The notes below the pieces were generated by a model. That model saw only the letters and a list, made by a program, of their open reading frames with translations. It was not told where the DNA came from and made no database searches. Made by a program: the position numbers and the translations under genes. From an uncultured Microcoleaceae cyanobacterium (GTDB lineage: Bacteria > Cyanobacteriota > Cyanobacteriia > Cyanobacteriales > Microcoleaceae), in contig CALKCV010000320.1 in NCBI GenBank assembly GCA_938083405.1, positions 1-7,036 of the forward strand: a stretch of 7,036 nt of DNA, in the 5' to 3' direction. Shown one piece after another: positions 1 to 5,614 of this stretch (position 1 is the first letter of the stretch; each line of letters begins with the position of its first letter).

Positions 1-2
1 AG

Positions 3-41
3 TATGAGGATGAGTATGAGGATGAGTATGATAGCGATTAA
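3..41 (+). CDS. C-terminal end of an upstream gene with an acidic repetitive tail (partial)
   Basis: Reading frame 3 from the window edge gives Tyr-Glu-Asp-Glu repeated, then YDSD and a TAA stop at 39-41. The DNA is a 12-bp unit repeated twice plus a partial third copy. The other two forward frames give poorer readings: one stops at once, the other is a run of Met/Arg/Ser. I therefore infer the acidic, tyrosine-rich tail of a protein encoded mainly outside the window on the + strand. The family cannot be named from 12 residues. It ends 49 bases before the SagB-like gene, so the two could share a transcript. Confidence 0.5.
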   Translation, partial: YEDEYEDEYDSD

Positions 42-90
42 GGGGCGATCGGTGTCAAAATCCAAATAGAAACCATCCTAAAAAAACATA

Positions 91-1623
91 ATGCCAGAAG
101 TCAAACAATCGATCGCTCAACACTATCACGAGCGGACAAAATACGACCCAGAAACCATCGCGGAAAAAAATAAGCAATTGGACTGGTCCCAACAGCCGGA
201 ACCGTTCAAAGAATACAAAATAGGGACATCCTTTAACCTCAAACCCTATCTCAAGAAGAAGTCCCAAGCAGAAGAAGAACCGGGGGAAGGTCAGAGGTTG
301 TCCAGGTTATTATTGTGCGGCTATGGCTTAACTGCAAAAATACAGACCATGACGGGGAATCATTATTTAAGAGCTGCCCCGTCCGCTGGTGGGTTGTATC
401 CGGCAGAGGTTTATCTAATTTCTCGGGGTACGTCTTTATTACCAGCGGGACTTTATAACTATCAGGCCAAGACTCATTCTTTGGTCCAATTTTGGGATAG
501 TAGAGTTTGGCCAGCCCTGCAAGAAGCTTGTTTTTGGCATCCGGCCTTGGAAGCCTGCAAATTAGCGATGGTCGTTACTGCAGTATTCTGGCGTTCGGCC
601 TGGCGGTATGAAGATCGAGCTTATCGACGGATATTTTTAGACTCGGGGCATCTGTTGGGCAATATCGAATTGGCTGCGGCGATGAATAATTATCGACCCC
701 ATCTCATCGGCGGCTTTGCGGACGAGGCGATCGAGCGAATGCTGTATTTAGACTCCGAACAAGAAGGAGCGATCGCCTTAATTGCCCTAGCGGACTTGTT
801 GGACATGGAACAAAACCTGCCTCGGTGGCGAACTTCTTTACCTTCTGCTACCCAGACAGACTACCCCCAGGTAGAAGATGGAGAACTACTGAAATATTTG
901 CATAATGCCAGCAAAATCGATTCTGACACTTCGGGAACTGGGGGGTGGAAATTAGTAGAACCGAAAGGGATTATAGAAGATAAATATAACTTTCCTTTTT
1001 GTACGAAAGTAGCGACTGTTACTCCTTCAATAATGTGGGGCAAGGATTTGGAGATTCTGGAAAATACTATGCTCAAAAGACGCTCCACTCGCTCTTATAC
1101 TGGCGAACCTCTGACATTAAAGGAGTTATTAGCTTTACTAGATTTTACTTATCAGCCTCATCATTATATAAATCAGGGTTTGGATAATCATCCAGATTAT
1201 TTCGGCATGGATTTAATCGAGACCTTTATCGCGGTTTCTGGGGTGGACGGGTTGGAAGAAGGCTGCTATTATTACGCGCCACTGGCTCAAGAGTTGCGAC
1301 AAATACGGTTTAAAAATTTCCGCAGGGAGTTGCACTATTTGTGTTTGGGGCAAAATTTGGGAAGGGATGCAGGGGCGGTACTTTTCCACACGGCGGACCT
1401 AAAAAAGGCAGTGGCGACTTATGGCGATCGCGCTTATCGCTATCTGCACATGGATGCCGGTCATCTGGGGCAGCGTTTGAATTTAGCGGCTATTCGTCTG
1501 AAGCTGGGCGTAAGCGGTATCGGCGGCTTCTTTGACGATCGCGTAAACGAGGTGTTGGGCATTCCCGCTTCGGAAGCGGTGGTTTATATTACTACTTTAG
1601 GACGACCTCGATCGCGTAATTAA
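91..1623 (+). CDS. SagB/ThcOx-family FMN-dependent dehydrogenase, two nitroreductase domains
   Basis: The 510-residue protein holds two nitroreductase-fold halves. The first (about residues 68-236) has the SagB/ThcOx signature RAAPSAGGLYPAEVY at 94-108 and RYEDRAYRRIFLDSGHLLGN at 172-191. The second (about 325-505) opens with RRSTRSYTG at 330-338, a flavin-phosphate-type nitroreductase start, and carries YGDRAYRYLHMDAGHLGQ at 444-461 and GVSGIGGFFDD at 473-483. Family members such as SagB and cyanobactin oxidases use FMN to oxidise thiazolines or oxazolines in ribosomal peptides to azoles; many others have no known substrate. No YcaO cyclodehydratase or precursor peptide gene is visible nearby, so the substrate is unknown. 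Each half keeps only one of the two signatures (see findings). The ATG at 91 fits the usual N-terminus with a QHYHERTKY motif, although no strong ribosome-binding site precedes it. No signal peptide or membrane segment is seen, so a soluble cytoplasmic enzyme is likely. Confidence 0.9.
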   Translation: MPEVKQSIAQHYHERTKYDPETIAEKNKQLDWSQQPEPFKEYKIGTSFNLKPYLKKKSQAEEEPGEGQRLSRLLLCGYGLTAKIQTMTGNHYLRAAPSAGGLYPAEVYLISRGTSLLPAGLYNYQAKTHSLVQFWDSRVWPALQEACFWHPALEACKLAMVVTAVFWRSAWRYEDRAYRRIFLDSGHLLGNIELAAAMNNYRPHLIGGFADEAIERMLYLDSEQEGAIALIALADLLDMEQNLPRWRTSLPSATQTDYPQVEDGELLKYLHNASKIDSDTSGTGGWKLVEPKGIIEDKYNFPFCTKVATVTPSIMWGKDLEILENTMLKRRSTRSYTGEPLTLKELLALLDFTYQPHHYINQGLDNHPDYFGMDLIETFIAVSGVDGLEEGCYYYAPLAQELRQIRFKNFRRELHYLCLGQNLGRDAGAVLFHTADLKKAVATYGDRAYRYLHMDAGHLGQRLNLAAIRLKLGVSGIGGFFDDRVNEVLGIPASEAVVYITTLGRPRSRN

Positions 1624-1705
1624 TCATTAATAATTAATAATTACCGGGCAGTGCCTTTCTTTTTCATCCTCAAAAAAATATCAGGAGCATATTAACTATA
1701 AAATT
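1624..1705. other. AT-rich intergenic spacer
   Basis: This spacer starts with a run of TTAATAATTAATAATTA-like sequence (about 1624-1643). It has no GC-rich hairpin with a T-tract, so no terminator is visible after the SagB-like gene. An AGGAG at 1683-1687 lies 18 bases before the receiver ATG, too far to be an ordinary ribosome-binding site. Read-through from the upstream gene is possible. Confidence 0.4.
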
Positions 1706-2071
1706 ATGAAGACAGTTTTAGTAGTAGATGACCAACTCAGTCACCGAGAAATGATCTCCGACCTGCTCAAAGGGAGCGGATTTAAAGTCAGGATCGCCGA
1801 CGACGGCGACGCAGCGTTAGAACAAATAGAGACCCGCGTTCCAGATTTAGTTATTCTGGATATTGTCATGCCAAACGTCAACGGTTACGAGGTTTGCCGG
1901 CAAATGAAATCCAACCCGATATCTAAGGACGTACCAGTGATTTTGTGTTCGATTAAAGCAGAAGAGTTCGATCGCTATTGGGGCATCAGACAAGGTGCCG
2001 ATGCTTACGTTGCCAAACCGTTCAAACCCCAAGAACTGCTGGCAACGGTTAAAAAACTCTTGCAAAAATAA
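1706..2071 (+). CDS. Single-domain CheY-like response regulator, PilH/PixH type
   Basis: The 121-residue protein is one receiver domain with no output domain. The acid pocket is D8/D9, the phosphoacceptor is D52 in the VILDIVMPNVNGYEV stretch, the switch Ser is S82, and the invariant Lys is K104 in the AKPF motif. The segment EEFDRYWGIRQGADAYVAKPF (86-106) and the N-terminal REMISDLLKGSGF closely match, from memory, the cyanobacterial PilH/PixH/TaxP receivers, which relay signals from chemotaxis-like histidine kinases to type IV pilus motility and phototaxis. Here it is an orphan: no CheA, CheW, MCP or PatA-like gene is in the window. All residues needed for phosphorylation are present, so it should be functional. 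The assignment to receivers is firm; the specific motility role is inferred from sequence resemblance. Confidence 0.92.
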   Translation: MKTVLVVDDQLSHREMISDLLKGSGFKVRIADDGDAALEQIETRVPDLVILDIVMPNVNGYEVCRQMKSNPISKDVPVILCSIKAEEFDRYWGIRQGADAYVAKPFKPQELLATVKKLLQK

Positions 2072-2090
2072 TTAACAAGAAGCATCGTTC

Positions 2091-2143
2091 GTAGTAATCG
2101 CTAATCGCTAATTCTCTATATCAATCGCTAAAGCGATTACTAC
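2091..2143. repeat. 12-bp inverted repeat with nested AATCGCT units
   Basis: GTAGTAATCGCT at 2091-2102 is perfectly complementary to AGCGATTACTAC at 2132-2143, with a 29-base loop that itself contains further AATCGCT copies. No T-tract follows, so it is not a canonical terminator. The bases GTTCGTAGTAA at 2087-2097 recur in both copies of the larger element at 3102-3112 and 5460-5470, which points to a dispersed cyanobacterial repeat family. Confidence 0.7.
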
Positions 2144-2184
2144 AACTAACAACCAACAACTAACAACTAACAACTAACAACTAA
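2143..2184. repeat. Heptamer tandem repeat (CAACTAA)6, STRR-like
   Basis: Six consecutive copies of CAACTAA run from 2143 to 2184; the second copy is CAACCAA. Such short tandemly repeated heptamers (STRR) are typical of filamentous cyanobacteria. The array ends nine bases before the DUF4007 start codon and occupies the position where a ribosome-binding site would lie. Confidence 0.85.
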
Positions 2185-2193
2185 CCACGCTCG

Positions 2194-3066
2194 ATGCCTC
2201 TACCCAGCCCAGTTTTTGCCCGCCACGAAACCTTCCATCCTCGGTTCGGTTGGTTGAAAAAAGGTTTCGATGCCGCCGCCAGAGACCCAGAAATTTTTTC
2301 TCGCGAAGACGCGCCAGCGCTCTTGGGGGTGGGTAAAAACATGGTACGTTCCATTCGCTATTGGTGTTCTGCCTTTAAACTCCTCGCCGGCGACAAACCA
2401 ACGGAATTTGGCGCAAAGTTACTCGGGGATAAGGGCTGGGATCCTTTTCTCGAAGCTCCCGCCTCCCTCTGGTGGTTGCATTGGAAATTGCTGGAACCTC
2501 CTTGCAGCGCCACGGCTTGGTATTTTACCTTTTATCTATTTCGCCAAGTAGAATTTTCTGCCGGGGAGCTAATGGATGCCCTGGGCAAGTACGCCGAAAC
2601 CCAGGAAATTCGCATCGCCGAATCTTCTCTCAAGAAAGACGTATTATGCTTTTTGCGAATGTATGCCGAACCGGATACTAATAAGAGAAGGTTAATTGAA
2701 GATTCGATAAATTGCCCCTTTGCCGAACTCGGCATTATTGAGTCTGGGGGGAAGGGGAGACATTATAACTTTCGGGTGGGTAGCAAAAACAACTTACCCC
2801 CAGAAATAGTGGCGGCCGCTTGTCTGGAGTTTGCAGCCAGGGCGGGGGAACAGAAAACTATCTCTATTTCTAAGCTTTGTTACGAAACCGGCAGTCCCGG
2901 TTTGGCATTCAAACTTCCCGAGAGTGCTATTTGCGAGGCTATAGAACGGGTGGAGGGTTCTTTCGATGCTATTAAACTTTCCGAGTCTGGAGGTTTGGTG
3001 CAACTGTCTTTTAGGGAAAATCCGATACAATTAGCAGAAGCTATTTTAAATAACTATTATAATTAG
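2194..3066 (+). CDS. DUF4007 family protein
   Basis: The 290-residue product opens with RHETFHPRFGWLKKGFDAA (10-28) and LGVGKNMVRSIRYWCSAFKLL (44-64), which I recognise as the N-terminal signature of DUF4007 proteins. This part is probably a winged-helix-like unit. The middle (about 85-130) is rich in Trp and other aromatics, and the C-terminal half is mixed alpha/beta with no recognised catalytic motif. No signal peptide or membrane helix is seen. From general knowledge, DUF4007 genes often sit near PAPS-reductase-like sulfur-transfer genes of DNA phosphorothioation or related conflict loci; no such partner is present here, and the gene is followed 14 bases later by a repeat element. Its biochemical role is unknown. 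The ATG at 2194 is chosen because the family signature starts right after it; no ribosome-binding site is visible because a heptamer array lies upstream. Confidence 0.88.
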   Translation: MPLPSPVFARHETFHPRFGWLKKGFDAAARDPEIFSREDAPALLGVGKNMVRSIRYWCSAFKLLAGDKPTEFGAKLLGDKGWDPFLEAPASLWWLHWKLLEPPCSATAWYFTFYLFRQVEFSAGELMDALGKYAETQEIRIAESSLKKDVLCFLRMYAEPDTNKRRLIEDSINCPFAELGIIESGGKGRHYNFRVGSKNNLPPEIVAAACLEFAARAGEQKTISISKLCYETGSPGLAFKLPESAICEAIERVEGSFDAIKLSESGGLVQLSFRENPIQLAEAILNNYYN

Positions 3067-3080
3067 GGGCGGCACGAAAA

Positions 3081-3255
3081 AGATCTCGGTTGCATCCGCC
3101 AGTTCGTAGTAACGACGTAGAACAGGCATCTTGCCTGTTCGATCGGATTTAGTGGTGGGTTCCGAGGGTTAGGTTAGCAGCGGATTTTGAAACGGATTTA
3201 ACGTCGGGGGTTGTTGGGGGGCGAAGGCGTTGCCTTGCGGATGCAACCGAGCTCT
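3081..3255. repeat. Non-coding element with terminal inverted repeats, copy 1 (MITE-like)
   Basis: This 175-bp element is bounded by a 19-bp inverted repeat: AGATCTCGGTTGCATCCGC at 3081-3099 against the reverse complement of 3237-3255, with one mismatch. The interior (about 3103-3220) is closely similar, in the same orientation, to copy 2 at 5421-5614. It carries a perfect 9-bp hairpin GAACAGGCA/TGCCTGTTC at 3120-3140 with loop TCT. There is no open frame of note. It looks like a small non-autonomous mobile or dispersed palindromic repeat. No clear target-site duplication is visible. Confidence 0.8.
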
Positions 3256-3283
3256 TATTTTCCAAAAGTTTTTTTCGCCGTTA

Positions 3284-3292
3284 TGCTATTAT
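3284..3292 (+). promoter_or_regulatory. Putative extended -10 promoter for the DUF433 gene
   Basis: TGCTATTAT gives an extended -10 (TATTAT at 3287-3292), 33 bases upstream of the DUF433 ATG. No good -35 is seen at the usual spacing, only a T-rich tract. The end of repeat copy 1 (3255) is about 30 bases upstream, so insertion of the element may have replaced the original upstream region. Confidence 0.4.
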
Positions 3293-3324
3293 GGCAAATA
3301 ATCCAGAAGATAGAGGAGTAACAA

Positions 3325-3664
3325 ATGCAATTTTGTTGATTATTTTGAGTTTCTGACACCGTTCGATATTCGAGTTAAAGGAACGCGGATCGGCATCGAG
3401 CATATTCTTTACGAATACGTTGTTTGCGCTAAGACTGCAGAAGAGATTGCCGAACTATTTCATACTGTTAGTTTGGAGCAAGTTTATGGGACTATTTTGT
3501 ATTATTTGCGCGATCGCGATACGGTAGGAAAATATTTAGAGAATTGGCTCGAATATACCAATAAGGCTCAAGCTGAATTTGACCGTCATCCTCCACCTTT
3601 TGTGGCTAAGGTTCTGAGGTGGAAGTTGGAACGTCTAACTCAATTGGAGGGGGTGTCTAAATAA
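3325..3664 (+). pseudogene. DUF433 domain protein (antitoxin-like), frameshifted just after the start codon
   Basis: A strong ribosome-binding site (GGAG at 3315-3318) sits six bases before ATG 3325, but that frame reads Met-Gln-Phe-Cys and stops. Removing one T from the TTTT run at 3331-3334 gives MQFVDYFEFLTPFDIRVKG, followed by TRIGIEHILYEYVVCAKT and EEIAELFHTVSLEQVYGTI, then a C-terminal part ending at TAA 3662-3664. This is a typical cyanobacterial DUF433 protein of 112 residues. DUF433 proteins are small helix-turn-helix-like antitoxins, often paired with PIN-like (DUF5615) toxins. Without repair, the first in-frame start is a TTG at 3473, leaving only 63 residues. The insertion could be a real inactivating mutation, a slippage site or a sequencing error in the T-run. 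No DUF5615 gene follows. Confidence 0.8.
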
Positions 3665-3740
3665 TGGCAGAATTGGTTGAATTGAAATCATGGCTCTTGC
3701 GCTGAAGAGTTAGCCCAGGAGATGAGCGATCTCGATCTAA
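3664..3740 (+). pseudogene. Small ORF debris downstream of DUF433
   Basis: An ATG overlaps the DUF433 stop (TAATG) and begins MAELVELKSWLLR, then a stop at 3703-3705. Another frame continues as CAEELAQEMSDLDLKSRC to a TAA near 3753. The two pieces together look like one short helical protein broken by a frameshift, but I cannot name the family. Bases 3675-3699 also match 6260-6284 exactly (see findings), so this stretch is composite or degraded. Confidence 0.3.
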
Positions 3741-3806
3741 AAAGTCGTTGTTAATTCTTCCCCATTAATTAAGGTATGCGGTGCGTTTTGCTCAGGAAAA
3801 ATATTT

Positions 3807-3836
3807 TTGACGCAATTCAAATAGGATTGCTATAAT
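3807..3836 (+). promoter_or_regulatory. Sigma-70-type promoter for the DUF4058 gene
   Basis: TTGACG (-35) at 3807-3812 and TATAAT (-10) at 3831-3836 are separated by 18 bases, and TGC just before the -10 makes it extended. Transcription would start near 3843, giving a leader of about 30 bases with GGAG at 3861-3864, eight bases before ATG 3873. This is the best promoter and translation start in the window and marks the DUF4058 gene as its own transcription unit. Confidence 0.75.
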
Positions 3837-3872
3837 GCTCTTAGCCACCCAAAACAAAAAGGAGAAAAGCCA

Positions 3873-4667
3873 ATGCCCTCCCCATTTCCAGGTATGGATC
3901 CTTATTTAGAACATCCCGACCTCTGGCCCGGAGTACATCAGTGGTTAATAATTGCCCTCGCCCAGTTATTATCCCCCCAACTGCGTCCTAAATATGTAGT
4001 TTCAGTAGAAGTAAGAATGTATGAAACCATCGACGAACAATCTCTGTTGGTGGGACTCCCCGATGTCTCGATACTCTCAAAAAAGAGTCAAGCTACTACC
4101 CCAAGTTCTGCAACATCTCAAGTAGCAGTGGCGACACCAACAACGATACCGAGAACTGTTACCCTACCGATGCCGATAACCCTAAGACAAGGGTATTTAG
4201 AAATAAAGGAAGTCGCGACTAAAGAAGTTGTCACTGCCATTGAAGTCTTATCACCCGTAAATAAGCGATCGGGAAAAGGACGGGATGCCTATCTTGCCAA
4301 ACGGGAGGAGCTTTTGGGAAGTGCCACTAATTTTGTAGAGATAGATTTGTTGCGATCGCTCAAACCAATGCCTATCTTAACTAAAGGAATATCCAGTCAC
4401 TATCGTATTTTAGTCAGTCGTCGCAAAAACCGTCCCAGAGCAGATTTATATGCTTTTAACCTACAACATCAAATCCCTTCTTTTCCCCTACCGTTGCGTC
4501 AAGGAGATACAGAACCGACGATCGATTTACGAGCTTTATTAACTAATATCTACGACGTTGGCAGTTACGATTTAAAAATAGATTATACTACCAAACCAGT
4601 ACCGCAACTGTCGAAAAATGATGCCTCTTGGGCAGACGCTCTTTTACGACAGCAAGGGTTGAGATAA
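3873..4667 (+). CDS. DUF4058 family protein
   Basis: The 264-residue protein starts with MPSPFPGMDPYLEHPDLWPG and VHQWLIIALAQLL, the N-terminal signature of DUF4058, a family abundant in multiple copies in cyanobacteria and of unknown function. A second conserved block, TAIEVLSPVNKRSGKGRDAY (121-140) followed by LAKREELL and NFVEIDLLRSL (153-163), is also typical. Residues 70-95 form a Ser/Thr/Ala/Pro-rich linker. LPDVSI (62-67) and LEIKE (109-113) loosely resemble the PD...ExK layout of restriction-like nucleases, which is only a suggestion. No signal peptide or membrane segment is seen. It has its own promoter and ribosome-binding site and ends 26 bases before an intrinsic terminator, so it is monocistronic. 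Length and motifs suggest an intact gene. Confidence 0.93.
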   Translation: MPSPFPGMDPYLEHPDLWPGVHQWLIIALAQLLSPQLRPKYVVSVEVRMYETIDEQSLLVGLPDVSILSKKSQATTPSSATSQVAVATPTTIPRTVTLPMPITLRQGYLEIKEVATKEVVTAIEVLSPVNKRSGKGRDAYLAKREELLGSATNFVEIDLLRSLKPMPILTKGISSHYRILVSRRKNRPRADLYAFNLQHQIPSFPLPLRQGDTEPTIDLRALLTNIYDVGSYDLKIDYTTKPVPQLSKNDASWADALLRQQGLR

Positions 4668-4693
4668 ATGTTTGGAGATTTGAGCGCGCCCAG

Positions 4694-4725
4694 AAACCGG
4701 GTTTTTGCGAAAAACCCGGTTTTTT
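4694..4725 (+). terminator. Rho-independent terminator after the DUF4058 gene
   Basis: AAACCGGGTTTTT (4694-4706) pairs perfectly with AAAAACCCGGTTT (4710-4722) across a GCG loop, and the T-run continues to 4725. The 13-bp stem and U-tract make a convincing intrinsic terminator 26 bases past the stop. The AAACCGGGTTTTT motif is also a common dispersed cyanobacterial hairpin. Confidence 0.85.
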
Positions 4726-4755
4726 ATACCTTATTTTTAAGAATAAATCCTTCCG

Positions 4756-4891
4756 TTGTCCGCAGCGAGGCGGCGGGAAAACGAGTTAACTTCTTGGGAA
4801 AATCGTTAAATTAGGCTGTGAGATTGCTTCGGGGGACATAACGACTAAACCAAAGATTTAACTCTTATCCATCCCCCCTCGCTGCCGACAA
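4756..4891. repeat. 136-bp palindromic element with imperfect terminal inverted repeats
   Basis: TTGTCCGCAGCGAGG at 4756-4770 matches the reverse complement of 4877-4891 in 14 of 15 positions. After 12 poorly matched bases on each side, GAGTTAA (4783-4789) pairs perfectly with TTAACTC (4858-4864). Equal spacing of the two paired blocks on both arms argues against chance. There is no gene inside. It may be a MITE relic or a structured RNA region between the DUF4058 terminator and the VapBC locus. Confidence 0.5.
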
Positions 4892-4954
4892 TTTAAGTTT
4901 TTGTAGGGGCGATAGCTCTTCTGGAAGATAGGAAAGCGATCGCTCGTGTTTTGT

Positions 4955-5131
4955 TTAATCTTCTATATCTGCAAGCATCCAGATATCTAAACCCGGGTTG
5001 GGATGACGCAAAGCAGTATCGTTAATTTTGAGGACGCGATCGCCAAACTCTTGATTGCCTTCTAGAGCGTAAATAAAAATTACGCTGTCTAGAGCCACTT
5101 TTGCACCTTCTATGTCTTCTAATCTCGCCAT
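4955..5131 (-). pseudogene. PIN-domain (VapC-like) toxin gene with an internal in-frame deletion
   Basis: On the minus strand an ATG at 5131 begins MARLEDIEGAKVALDSVIFI and YALEGNQEFGDRVL, the usual first strand and helix of a PIN toxin, with the first metal-binding Asp at D15. The reading then goes straight to KINDTALRHPNPGLDIWMLADIED and a TAA at 4955-4957. NDTALR followed by LDIWMLADI resembles the last PIN segment (the TND motif and final strand). The product is 58 residues, whereas PIN toxins of this kind run to roughly 130-145. The middle, which should hold the other acidic metal ligands, is missing while the frame is kept. It overlaps the antitoxin gene by 13 bases, the normal toxin-antitoxin arrangement. 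PIN toxins are Mg-dependent RNases; this remnant should be inactive. Confidence 0.7.
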
Positions 5132-5349
5132 GATTCTCTTTGAGAACGAATATAGTTGATGGCATCTTCGTCTTGCCAGAGTTGGCGATGTTTGCCGAAG
5201 ATGCGGGACGTGTGACTAATTTCTGGCACGATGACTACGGTGCCATCGACTATTTTTAGTTCTAGGCGATCGCCCGGCTGCCATTTTAGGGTCTCGCGTA
5301 CTTCTGGGGGAATGACTATTTGATATTCTTCCCCGAGTTGGGTTGCCAT
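5119..5349 (-). CDS. AbrB/VapB-type antitoxin (SpoVT-AbrB domain)
   Basis: The 76-residue protein carries a swapped-hairpin AbrB domain at about 2-43: ATQLGEEYQIVIPPEVRETL followed by KWQPGDRLELKIVDGTVVIV. The IPPEVR and PGDRLEL elements are diagnostic. Residues 47-76 form a charged tail, the part that in VapB proteins grips the toxin. In the family the antitoxin neutralises a PIN RNase and represses its own operon by binding the promoter. The downstream PIN gene overlaps by 13 bases but looks internally deleted, so this may be an orphan antitoxin that still regulates itself. The ATG at 5349 has no clear ribosome-binding site, but the domain begins there. Confidence 0.88.
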   Translation of the reverse strand: MATQLGEEYQIVIPPEVRETLKWQPGDRLELKIVDGTVVIVPEISHTSRIFGKHRQLWQDEDAINYIRSQRESWRD

Positions 5350-5386
5350 GATTGTGTTTGTTTTGGTATGTTTGAGTGCGGATTCG

Positions 5387-5416
5387 ATTTTATCATACCT
5401 GGGGCTTTGGTGTCAA
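5387..5416 (-). promoter_or_regulatory. Promoter of the VapBC-like operon
   Basis: On the minus strand, TTGACA (5416-5411) and TAAAAT (5392-5387) are 18 bases apart, upstream of the antitoxin ATG at 5349. The consensus -35 lies four bases outside the end of repeat copy 2 (5421). Autorepression by the AbrB-type antitoxin would be expected here; I see no distinct operator palindrome. Confidence 0.6.
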
Positions 5417-5420
5417 ATAG

Positions 5421-5614
5421 AGAGCTCAGTTGCATCCGCAACGCCCCGCGAAACGCCCCGTTCGTAGTAACGACGTAGAACAGGCATCTTGCCTGTTTGC
5501 TCGGATTTAGTGGTGAGTTCCGAGGGCTTGGTTAGCAGCGGTATTGAACGCGGATTTAACGGGTGGGTTGTTGGGGGGCCTCTTCGCCCCGCTTTGCGGA
5601 TGCAACTGAGATCT
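5421..5614. repeat. Non-coding element with terminal inverted repeats, copy 2
   Basis: This 194-bp element is bounded by AGAGCTCAGTTGCATCCGC (5421-5439) and its near-perfect inverted copy at 5596-5614 (one mismatch). The interior from 5461 to about 5579 matches copy 1 (3103-3220) in the same orientation, including the GAACAGGCA/TGCCTGTTT hairpin at 5478-5498. It is longer than copy 1 because of extra GC-rich sequence next to both ends. The 426 bases from 5350 to 5775 hold this element, the VapBC promoter and the next repeat, but no gene. Confidence 0.8.

Noticed and set aside
55..267. Minus-strand ORF of 70 codons
   Set aside because: It lies opposite the start of the clear SagB-like gene, has a Phe/Leu-rich composition typical of antisense frames and no recognisable domain.
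861..1088. Antisense ORF inside the SagB-like gene
   Set aside because: It is fully contained in a well-supported gene on the other strand and shows no domain or start signals.
1683..1687. AGGAG as the ribosome-binding site of the receiver gene
   Set aside because: It is 18 bases from the ATG and no in-frame start lies closer, so it is probably not used in the usual way.
2143..2184. Heptamer array considered as a CRISPR or iteron origin
   Set aside because: The units are directly adjacent without spacers, and no Rep or Cas gene is near; it fits STRR repeats.
2472..2681. Alternative-frame ORFs inside the DUF4007 gene
   Set aside because: They are shadows of a recognised family gene with no independent signals.
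3120..3140. GAACAGGCA hairpin considered as a terminator for the DUF4007 gene
   Set aside because: It has no T-tract after the stem and is an internal part of a repeated element present at two loci.
3081..3255. Repeat copy 1 as part of an insertion sequence with a transposase
   Set aside because: It is only 175 bp and no transposase frame is found in it or beside it in this window.
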